From Cryptomeria japonica (lineage: Eukaryota > Streptophyta > Pinopsida > Cupressales > Cupressaceae): DNA of 64,000 nucleotides. The position numbers and the translations under genes are program-made. Location of the stretch: positions 569,491,152-569,555,151 of the forward strand of contig NC_081410.1 in assembly GCF_030272615.1 (NCBI RefSeq), read 5' to 3'. The notes under the pieces are model-generated. The model was not told the origin of the DNA. It was given only the letters and a program-made list of their open reading frames with translations, and made no database searches. Position 1 is the first letter of the stretch. Each line of letters begins with the position of its first letter. This document shows positions 49,222 through 58,774 of the stretch, one piece after another.

Positions 49222-52200
49222 CTACACAAAAGTCTTCATGTTTGATGTCCATGACTCAAGTAGCGTGGTAGAAATCTCACTTTTAGTCTTCATCTGAAAT
49301 GCCAGTTCTTCCATTGCATCGATGGTACTCATCTCTTGAGTTACCATGATAGCTTCCAAGTTGAGAAAAATATCTTTGAAGAATCTATAGTGTTGGAAAT
49401 AGGAGCAATTAAAGCTCTTGTAGATCTTGAGTCCGGTTGCTGATTTCCAAGTCCATCTTGGTAGTTTGATGCTGAAAATGATGAACAGTTTATCCACAGA
49501 CAATGAATAAATCATAGGGCATCTTGAAGTTGCAAATGTATTCCTGTAACTCCGATTGGAGTTGAGCTTTCTATTTGAGCACATTTTCACAAAACAGATG
49601 GGGTTGGCATATTTTATTCAAATGTAATTTACCCTCACCCATAGAAACACTGATATCATCCTTCTGCTTCAGTAGTCGTGTCCTAATTTCATTCATTTTC
49701 TTGACTAAGGCAATATTGAGTGCCTTTTCATGGTTCTTTCTTGCATTTGCTTGAGCAACATCCTCCGAGAATTGTACTTGGTCTTCCACTACAATACAAA
49801 GAATTTTGAGCTTGGATAGAGAGGAGTCGGTACTGGGGAGGTTAGTACCAGGAATTTGACTGGTAAGGATGTCAAGAAAAATTTGTATGACATCCTATTC
49901 TTTCTTCTTCCGCAATTCTTCTAGTCTCTTCTGTGCAAGTTTAATGCTTCAGAGCAACTCAAACTCATCTGCTGATTGAGTCAGACATGCAAGAGTTAGA
50001 TCAATAGGATTGGTGGAATGAACCTACTTGATTTGATCACCGGTTTCCTTAGGAGTCTGCCCTCCTTCTTTGGCCTTGATCTCCACTTTTTTTCTATTCT
50101 CTACTTCTTTCTCTTCTTCCACTCTTTTCTTTTCTTCTTCTTTCTTCTTCTCTTACTCTTTCTTTTTCTCCTCTTCTAGTTTCTTCTCCACTTTTTTCTT
50201 CTTCTTATCCTCTTCCTTCTTTTTCTTCTCTTCCTCCTTCTTTCTTTCTTCTTCCTTCCTCTTTTCTTCTTCTTGTCCCTTGTTTTCTTCTTTCCTCTTT
50301 TCTTCTTCTTTCCTTTCTTTTTCTTCTTGTACTTTCTCCACTTTCTCTTTGTCCTGTTTCTCTTTCTTAGCTTTTTCTTTGTCTAGTTTCTCTTTCTTGG
50401 CTTTTTCTTTATCTATAGTGACATCCTCATTATCTAATGCATCAATATCAATAGGGTCATTTTTTTCTATCATTCTTTCACCTTGACTGTCAAATACCTC
50501 ATCCAGTTTGACTGAGGATGGGTCAGGTTCTTGATCAGCCAGCTTAGTGGCTTCAGAGACTTGGTGCATTTCGGCATCAGCTTTAACCTATATATGTGTA
50601 TCTTTTTCTACTTCAGAGGTTTTACCTTCTAGTAACCTGAGTCACCTTCTTCTCATAAGAAAATGTCTTTGTACTTATCAACAATTTCAAATATCTCAAA
50701 ATTTGAAGCATCAGGAAATTACTGTGCAAAATTTTTCTCCCTGATCTCTTGTTCTCTTTCAATGGCAATGTGCCATTTTTTATCCAAAGAATCATACAAA
50801 GAATTTGGAGTTACAGTTTTAATCTCATAAGGTGACTGATCATTAATACATAAATATTTAATGACCTCCTATTCTACATCCTCTTTCTCACTATCATTAG
50901 AGTCGTGAAAATATTCCTTTAAGTCATCAAGCACTTTCCTCCTAATATTCTTTATTGTCCTCTAACAATGTGTCATTGGTTTATAAGAAGTAATATCTAT
51001 ATTTACTAGTGCAGAAGTTGCTGGTATATTACTAGTAGACTTCATCTTTTTGCTTGATTTCCTTGTCTTCTTATTTCAATCTTCGGTTCAATGTCTTCTG
51101 ACTCTAGTGAGTGAGTCCTAGATTTCTGCTTCCTCTCGAATACTTTTGCCAAAATAATCTCAGGTTTCTTTTTGGCTGGTGACCGCTTGGTCACTCTTGG
51201 ACTCGCAGATGTAACCGGTGCTAATACCAATGACACTTCTTTGTTCTTTTTCTACTTCGGTTCCTCAATTAGTGTGACCCTCTCCAAGTAGGTACCAGTT
51301 CTTTTCTTCTTTGCATCTAGTGGTGAGGCAAGTAGGGCAGAGGCATGCCCGATCAATATGTCATTCACCACTTCATACCCCATAGGTTCAACTACTTCCT
51401 TTCTAGGTTCCATCACTTCCATTATGCAATGATCTGTCCTTATTGTGAAGTAGATGTCATCTTCATACTTCTTCACTAAATTATCAGATATCCTTATTCT
51501 CTGGTTCATCTTTAGTCTGAATTCATCAAAATACTTATTTAGAACATTATGATATGCAGTTCCCAATGATTGTAGACTCTCCTTAATTTTTCTAGAAACC
51601 GGTAGGTCAGTAGACCATTTAACATCACCTAATCTAAGGAAATAACCTTGAAAATAGAAGAATAGACCGACCAGAAGTTGCCCAAACTTGAACCTCAGTG
51701 ATTTGTCCTGTTTAATGGATTTCAGACTCTCCAACAATTGCTTCCGTAAACAGGTACATAGGTCATATTCAGTATCTTCCTTAATCATCCTGTAAGGAGC
51801 ATTTTCCATAGTATTAGGGACAAAATTCACTCTGCTGGCGTAAAATATCATGTAACCAATCACCATGCAAGCATATTTTACCAGATCATCTTTAATGGTG
51901 TTGACGGTCATTGTCCATTGGTCACTCACAGAACTAGTGAGCTCTGTCATTTTAGTTTTGGTGACCTTCCATAGAACTGGTACTTCTCCAACATTGTAGA
52001 ATCTGGTGACAACATGAATCACTTCCGGTGTGATGCCATGGGTCCGCTCGAGGTACATCTTGTCACCATGCACTCTGTTGAGGATAATGCAAATATGTTC
52101 TTCTGAGAATTCTTCCAGAAAGTATACTGCATTGTGTAGTTTCATTTTCTCAAGAATTCTATACTCTATTTTAATCTTCTTGTCATCTCTACAGAATAAA

Positions 52201-52460
52201 CTGAGATGGGAGTGAATTACTAGGAATGCTAGGTCTTCCAACTTATAGTCTATATACCCTGAAATATCTTCCTCGACAATAACTCCGGTGGGAATTTGAG
52301 ATAGGGCATTGTATCTCATTTTCTTTTGAAGAAACTTAGGTGTATCTATGAGTTCACTAGAACAAGAGTGCGATGCAAAGGCCATAACCAAATGATAAGA
52401 ATGAAATTCAAAAAATACCTTCACAATTTGAAATTTAGGTTTTGCCAATATAACACACAA
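49222..52460 (-). pseudogene. ORF2 of element E, first 402 codons open
   Basis: This is the best copy of the shared ORF2; internal MAFASHSC may be the true start, as F begins MASSS. Blocks: YNALSQIPTGVIVEEDI; ICIILNRVHGDKMYLERTHG; VKYACMVIGYMIFYASRVNF; EYDLCTCLRKQLLESLKSIK; FKFGQLLVGLFFYF; RIRISDNLVKKYEDDIYF; PMGYEVVNDIL. A stop at 51249 (EEPK-stop) ends the open part. Beyond lie a basic linker, a second block (PNSLYDSLDKKWHIAIEREQ), a K/E-rich segment (50153-50500) and a helical tail ending at 49222. No catalytic motif known to me is present. Confidence 0.8.
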
Positions 52461-52871
52461 TACACCACTTCTATCGCTAGATCACCGCTTAGTGTTCTTC
52501 ACTGACTGCTTGAAAGTGATTGCAAGATTTCACACAAGATTTCTTCAAATGCTAAACAAATCGCTCTGGTTACTCTGCTCTTGAAAATTCTTCTTCTGAA
52601 AAATAGATAAGTGAAAATGATGATGAAAATCCCTTTTAAACAAACTCTCACCTACCACAATAAATGCATCACCGCTAGGGTACAAACCCTAATTTTTCCT
52701 TTTATCGCTTCAAATCTTCTATTGATTGATAGGTAACATATATCGATAAAGGTCTTTACCAATATAAACCGGGGGTTCAAAATATTTCACCCATATGTTC
52801 CCCCTAAGCTTTTCTAAAGCTCACTTTGCTGGTAAAGAGACTTCCACACTAGGTGCAAAAATAGGTTCATC

Positions 52872-54104
52872 CTATGACTCTTCTTCTGATTTCTTTTTCC
52901 AAGTTTTATTCATTTCCATTTGAATGGTTTCAACATCAATCTCCCATTCTAGAGTGATTGGTATATCACTTGATAGGTTCTTTCTCGGTCTGTAAGTTTT
53001 GGCAGTGTGTCCTAGTTTGTTGCAATGATAGCATACCATTCCATGTGTTCTCCATGGTCTGTAATTCATACTCCCATTCTTCCTTCTGCATGTTGCAATA
53101 GTATGACCGTTACCACGATAGATCAAACAAGTTTCTCTCCAACTAGTTTCCGCTTGATAACCAACTAACCGATGGTCATAGGTATTGTACCGATTGGGAT
53201 TCTGGTTCAAAAAAAGTTCTGGGATAACTCCTTGAGTCCTTGGAGGATATCTCCCAGTGTTGTGCAAAACTAACCTGCACTCAAATGTTGTATGCCCAAA
53301 ATTTTTGCATGCATAACAATTTTCATTGAATCTATTGGATCTAGGCACATTGTTTTGAAAATAAGGAAAATTGTTGTAGGCTTTGCTTCTACACACATTG
53401 GCAGTATGTCCCTCTTTGAGACAATTAAAGCAAATAGGTTTAAATTTTTTCTTACCTTTTCCCTTGGATGTCGGTTGCTTCTTTGATGCATCGTTTGTTC
53501 CAGAGGTCTCACCTTCCTCATACCTAGAGAAACCAAGTCTAGAGGTATCCTTTGCTGGCTTTGCCGATTCTAGCTTTTGCTCTAGCTTAGCAATACTCTG
53601 ATTAAATTTGGCAAGTATCTCCTTTGACTTAGTAAGTTCCTTAGAAATAGCAGCATTGGATTCCATCAAGGTTGCATTCTCAAAAGTAGCCTTGTTTATT
53701 TCACCTTGTATTTCTTCTTTTTCCACTTTACTCTCCTGGAGATGAGCGGTAAGGGTACTGATTTCTTGCTTCAGCTTGGAGATCTCATGATCTTTGTCTT
53801 TTACCAGATCTTCAACTTTCCTTCTATTCTCAAGCTCCTGACACATTTTGATAGTCAATCCTTCCAACTCCCTTCTTAGGTTGGCTTTAGATTCATTTAG
53901 TTTTTCAACTTCTTCAACAAGGGCAGCCATGTCTACTTCATCAGAAGAGCTATTTTTAGTAAGTTCCATTAGTTTCTCAACATGCTCTCTTCTCTTGGCC
54001 AAAGAGGCTTTATACTTGACTTTTAGTTCATCATAGGCTCTCTCAGTCTGAGTGAGATGATGAGTAAGTTCCCTCACACTATATTCCCCCATATCTCCTT
54101 CCAA
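52872..54104 (-). CDS. ORF1 of element E, intact gag-like coiled-coil zinc-knuckle protein
   Basis: 410 codons from MEGDMGEYS to KKKSEEES without a stop. Residues about 1-190 form a long charged coiled coil (LRRELEGLTIKMCQELENRR; ISKLKQEISTLTAHLQESK). Residues about 190-240 are a GLGF-like and basic linker (RLGFSRYEEGETSG). Then four knuckles follow: CFNCLKEGHTANVC and CYACKNFGHTTFEC are complete; CLIYRGNGHTIATC and CYHCNKLGHTAKTY have each lost a cysteine. It starts 25 bases after the primer site. By position and knuckles it is the gag equivalent. Whether it is still expressed cannot be seen from sequence. Confidence 0.8.
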   Translation of the reverse strand: MEGDMGEYSVRELTHHLTQTERAYDELKVKYKASLAKRREHVEKLMELTKNSSSDEVDMAALVEEVEKLNESKANLRRELEGLTIKMCQELENRRKVEDLVKDKDHEISKLKQEISTLTAHLQESKVEKEEIQGEINKATFENATLMESNAAISKELTKSKEILAKFNQSIAKLEQKLESAKPAKDTSRLGFSRYEEGETSGTNDASKKQPTSKGKGKKKFKPICFNCLKEGHTANVCRSKAYNNFPYFQNNVPRSNRFNENCYACKNFGHTTFECRLVLHNTGRYPPRTQGVIPELFLNQNPNRYNTYDHRLVGYQAETSWRETCLIYRGNGHTIATCRRKNGSMNYRPWRTHGMVCYHCNKLGHTAKTYRPRKNLSSDIPITLEWEIDVETIQMEMNKTWKKKSEEES

Positions 54105-54128
54105 GTGATTAAACTTATAGAAAGGTTG

Positions 54129-54140
54129 GCTCTAATACCA
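54129..54140 (-). other. Primer-binding site of element E
   Basis: The minus strand reads TGGTATTAGAGC, one change (C to T) from the initiator-Met site, two bases from the LTR end at 54143. Confidence 0.85.
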
Positions 54141-54142
54141 AT

Positions 54143-55275
54143 TTATGAATACTAAGAGGGGGGGGTAAATTAGTATGCCAAAAATTATTGTAAGCAAACT
54201 CTTAAACAATTTAGCAGATAACGGGTGAAGTAGATTCACTAATAAATCGGTTAAGATAAATGCAAACCAAATAGCAAACAAAGCATTCACCCACAAAATC
54301 ACAATCACCATAACATAAGATATTTGATGTGGAAACCCAAATGAGAAGAACCACGGTGAGCAAAAACTCACAAGTAACTATCTACAAAATAGTAACCAGG
54401 CCGGTTAAGGTCATACAATGTTCTTCACTAGAATAGATCCTGTTAGGAATCTAGATCTCTGTTAGTAGATAAGTCCTGTTAAAGACTACCCATTAGAGGA
54501 TTTAAGATCCACAGTTGTGAACCACCTTGTTAGAGGATTTATAAAGGCTTTGCTGAGCCTACCTGGTTAAGGGCTTCAGACTTTTCAAAGTCAGGAGTAA
54601 TCAACAAGTGAATGATCTAGATAATAGCACAGTATTCTTAATTAGATCCTTGACAACTCCTTGTTAATGCATTTCAGCATTACTTTAGTCTTCTATATCT
54701 ACACACTCTATCTCTTCACATAAACCTAACCTTCTCTTCAATGATCGCACACAATAACCTTTACTTCTCTCTTTCATATACAAAACCTAGACATGATGTC
54801 CTTAGAAAGGAATCTAATTTCGTGTCGGTCCAATAAGATTAGACTACAAGTTCTTAGGTACAGTGCATCTAGACACATTTGGTAACATGACACAAAAACA
54901 CCGCCAAAGTGTCATTGGATGATAACTCATCATACATTACAATAATACTAGTTGGTAACTCATCTCAAATATATATCGGTTAATACAATATACCGATTAC
55001 CGGTTGTCAAAAATGAAGACTGGAATATCATAGTGTTTTGATCAAAAAATGACTACTGCTCAGGTCCTTCGTTCCACTTGAGATCCTCATACCACTTGGG
55101 ATCTTCAGTTAATCTATGACTGGTAAACCATCTTCTACAAAATACCGATAGCCTAAAGACTACACATTCAATGACATACAATACCAGTTGGAACAACTAC
55201 CGGTTGAGCATAACTCATACATAAAGTAAGTGTGTGTCCATCAATGACAATCAAAACATCATCAAAATACCAACA
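54143..55275 (-). repeat. 5' LTR of element E
   Basis: 1133 bases. Its left edge reads TTATGAATAC where the 3' LTR has TGATGAATAC. It carries the C-rich box, R-block and CTGTTAG repeats, with one copy of the 245-base segment duplicated in the other LTR. Confidence 0.9.
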
Positions 55276-56490
55276 TAATACACTAAAAATCAATCACTAA
55301 TTTGATCTTATATATCTAGTCTTAACATAAAAGAAATCTCCTTCAAGTCAGCTTCAAGAAGTGTAATGTGTAGCTTCAAGTCGGCTTCAATCTTGAACAT
55401 AAACATAGCACCAGACCAAAAGATTATAATCACACACTTCCTAAGTATCTTCCCATTCATCAAGAACATGAAATCACCCACCAAAATTACCACAATCATT
55501 GAAAATCATTCTAGACCAAAATATTATCGAAATACCTAGTTTTATCGGTTAACTGCCTACCGATTAACTCTAGCTTCTAGATAAGATGAATCATGACCGC
55601 TAGATCAAGTCTCCAATAAGAGTTGCCATCAATGACAACCCTATACCATAAATCAAGCATCAAAGATCACTGGATGAGTTTCAATTGTCAACAATATTAT
55701 GGACCTAAACCAAATACTCAAACACGCAACACCACTGAAAATTATGCCAAGATCAACTGCAACATGCTGCACCACCAAGAATACTGCATAACATAAAGAA
55801 CATCACTGGAACAAAAAAATCACCAAAAAATTGCACAATGATCAATGTAGATCATCAAAACAAATAGGACACAATTAGGAAACACTAGCAAGCACATTAG
55901 AATCATCAGCAATAGCTGCACCAACACCACTTGTCAAATTTTCATCAATCAGCATTTGAACCTCAAGAACACTCAAACAACAGCAACTGTCACGAAGAAA
56001 GATAACTTCCAGAGCACCAAATCATGAACCATTTGAAATGAAGATACACAAGACCATCCAAGACAAACTCCCAAAACCAAAACTCAAGATTTGATCACAC
56101 CAGAATATATTGAAGAAAATACCAAACTCTGCAAAGCACTGATAAAAAAATCAAACTGCAAACCAGATCATATTATATGATCAATTAATCTTTCTAGATC
56201 ACTAAAACCAATATATAAAGATATAATGATACAAGAAATACTCCATACAACAAACCATGATCCCAATAAACCAATCTGTTATCACTAGAGCAATATATCA
56301 CAGGAATATATTGACATCAATGACAACAACATATCCTAGTAGCATTAATGTCCAACAATCTCCCCCTTTGTCATTTATGATAACATATGGATGTGAAAAA
56401 AAATTAATGTAAAGAAAGAAAACATCTCCAATTGACTTCCACTAAGATCAAGTAGATAAAACAGTTTTTCACATGATTCTCTCTCCCTTT

Positions 56491-57286
56491 TTTTGGCATT
56501 CTAAACTCTAGTGAGAAATTATGGTGTTGTCATTGATGGCAACCTACCGACAACCTACTGGCAACTGCCTGACATTCATCTGCTAAACCATTGGCATGCA
56601 CCGTCACTAGTAGACACTTCACCAGCAGCGACAACAATGCATACCAGAACCCAAGCCAATATGAATAAACTTTTGTTTATTGTATTTAATTGTAAATATC
56701 TTTTTGTAAAGCCAACATGGCATATTGTAATAGACATATATGTATGAGATCTTGTAAATCATTTTGATAGAGGAGAGAAGATAGAAGATGAGATAGGAAT
56801 GAGCGAATAAAAAGGAAGATTTTGTATAAGATTTATGGTTATAGTATGAGCTTAAACCGGTACTAAACCTTGCATAGTTGATGCTAATTTGAAGCCATAC
56901 ATTGTATTGGATTTTCATAATCCATTTTGTAAGTCAGTGAGACTTCTATTTTGTAGATTGAGTAGTGACCTCTAGGTAGTTGGCCTTCTTGCATGTGCAA
57001 GCCCCTCATTGTAAGTAATATTTATTCATTGGCCAGTGAGTGAATATTGTGGGTCACAAATCCCACCGAGGTTTTTCCCACACCCAGTTTCCTTGTTAAA
57101 CATCTTGTGTTATGGTGTGTTTTCTATGCTATCTTTATTTTTCATGTTTATTGCATTAATTCTTATTTGTTGGTACACTGTTTTGGAATGCAAAATACTT
57201 AATAAGGTTAAATATTCTATTAACTAGTTAGATACTGATTCATCCCCCCCCTCTCAGTATCTTTGGGACTATCATTAATCCTAATA
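56491..57286 (+). repeat. 5' LTR of element F
   Basis: 796 bases. GTTGTCATTGATGGCAACC lies near its start, the R-block (AATCCCACCGAGGTTTTTCC and onward) near 57058, and the C-rich box CATCCCCCCCCTCTCAGTATC at 57241-57262. It ends CCTAATA where the right copy ends TCTAACA. Confidence 0.88.
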
Positions 57287-57288
57287 AT

Positions 57289-57300
57289 TGGTATCAGAGC
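57289..57300 (+). other. Primer-binding site of element F
   Basis: TGGTATCAGAGC, the exact initiator-Met tRNA site, begins three bases after the 5' LTR. Confidence 0.93.
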
Positions 57301-57357
57301 TTTGTCCCCTATTTTCAAAAGTCAAACAGCTTGGGGAAGATTCTAACACTGGTACAA

Positions 57358-58431
57358 ATGGAGAACTTAAGAAAGCAATTGGAAGGAGCTCTTGTAGACT
57401 ATGATTCAGGGAAGTTGAAGAATATCAAACTTGAAGATGATCTGAGGACTGCATAAGAATTCAGTCAAGGACTTTAGGAGAATCTCACTATTGATAGAAA
57501 TAAGAGAAAATAACTTCATGAAAATATACAGAATGATAATGATGAAAAGGAAACTCTTAATGAACTTGTGAACAAGATGATTTAAGAAAACATGACTATG
57601 AGGAATGAAATGCAAGATATGACTATGAGATTTTGTAAAGAGATTGAAGACAGAAAGAAGAATGAAGATGACTTGACTAGGAGACTCAATGATGCTGGTA
57701 ATGAAAATCTAAGACTCAGTCATGAAAATGATATGCTAAAAATAGATCTGATTCACATGCAACATGATAAAACTGAACTTATAAGGCAAATGGGAATTCT
57801 GGAAAATGAGTTGGCTACTGCAAATCGACACAAAGAGAAATTCAAGAAAAGTTTAGAAGAACTTGATGATATGCTGAAAAGTCAAAAACTTAATGGAGAT
57901 ACTAATGGACTTGGATTTGAAGTTGGTGAAAGTTCCAGCACTGCAAACAATTATGATCACAGTAAACTGGTAAGACAACCTAGTTCTTACAAATTTAATG
58001 GGAAATGCTTTAACTGTAAAAAGTTTGGTCATAGAGAAAATTAGTGTAGGTCTAGAAACAATTAGAACATTAATGCACCCACCGGTCAATGTTCAAAATG
58101 CAACAAAGTTGGTCATTATTCAAAAAAATGCAGAATGAATGTAAGATGTTATGTTTGTGGAATATTTTGGCACTTATCTAATCAGTGCAGAACACAAACC
58201 GGCATAAGATATGGAAAGGCTATTCAGAAGAATAATGTGACTTGTTATGCTTGTAACAAAATTGGACATATTGCAAAATTTGGTAGAAGAAAGACTTCAC
58301 CGACAAACAATAAAGGACCCAGTTTGAAAGGCAAAGAAAAGGTTGATGAGGTAAAGAAAGAATTTTCAAGACAATGGATTAGAAAGACAGATAAAAATGT
58401 TGATGAGACTATTTCTTCATCGATAGAATAG
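57358..58431 (+). pseudogene. ORF1 of element F, coiled coil plus four zinc knuckles
   Basis: The frame opens with MENLRKQLEGALVDYD 58 bases after the primer site. About 200 codons of coiled coil follow, then LDDMLKSQKLNGDTNGLGFE, matching ORF1 of D. Four CCHC units follow: CFNCKKFGHREN-stop-C, CSKCNKVGHYSKKC, CYVCGIFWHLSNQC and CYACNKIGHIAKFG (last ligand lost). The tail is acidic and serine-rich (DETISSSIE). Six in-frame stops but no frameshift occur, so the frame is easy to follow. Confidence 0.85.
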
Positions 58432-58774
58432 AGTATTACTCCACCGGTAGGAAATTATTCATCCAATTGATAAGTAACCCTTTTGGGGGTATTGCAGTAA
58501 GTTGAATATCATGTAGATTACCCTCAGTAGATGATGAGAAGATAGATTTCTTATTTACCGGTAGATGTGTTAAGTTTTCACATAACCGGCGAGCATTATT
58601 GCGGTTGTTGAATGGAATTCCATTATAAATCATCAGTTTTCCCTCTTTTTCGATTCACTGAGCATTCAAACTAGCAGAGAGCACGAAATCCGAGTGAAGG
58701 CATTCAAGGCAAAGAAGTGAAGCGATTTCTTTCAATCACTCAAACATTATCAGGTAGCTTAAGGTCTTTTTCAA

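Larger units (their letters stand above)
47546..55275 (-). mobile_element. Non-autonomous LTR element E (7730 bp), complete
   Basis: It runs from TGATGAATACTAAG to CCAACA, with exact TAATA duplications (47541-47545 and 55276-55280). The LTRs are 47546-48936 and 54143-55275. The internal region has a primer site, ORF1 (intact, 410 codons), ORF2 (first 402 codons open) and a polypurine tract. No RT, integrase, protease or RNase H is seen. It sits in the 5' LTR of D and is the best-preserved member of the group. Confidence 0.92.
40960..55693 (-). mobile_element. Non-autonomous LTR element D, split by E
   Basis: D begins TTTTAGAATCAGGG (the other LTR has TGTTAGAATCAGGG) and ends GTCAACA. The target duplication is ATAAT on the left and ATATT on the right, one mismatch. 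The LTRs are 40960-41903 and 46988-55693 (broken by E). The internal region 41904-46987 carries ORF1 and ORF2 of the same kind as C, E and F, and no enzymatic pol domain. D is more decayed than E. Confidence 0.85.
46988..55693 (-). repeat. 5' LTR of element D, split by E
   Basis: Pieces 46988-47545 and 55276-55693 align with the 3' LTR of D on both sides of E. The break is flanked by TAATA on each side. The combined length is about 970 bases. Confidence 0.88.
40288..56357 (-). repeat. 3' LTR of B2, split by D and E
   Basis: The pieces 40288-40959 and 55694-56357 add up to about 1.33 kb and align with solo LTR B across the break (ATGGACCTAAA continues on the right). The right end reads CCAACA followed by ATCTCCCCCTTT. 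CATCAATGACAA (56315-56326) inside the LTR pairs, with one mismatch, with TTGTCATTTATG beyond the tract. Confidence 0.85.

Noticed and set aside
50070-50486. Plus-strand frame of 138 codons rich in Ser and Phe
   Set aside because: It is the antisense of the K/E-rich segment of E ORF2. Its composition follows from the repeated TTCTTC/GAAGAA pattern, and no start context or domain supports it.
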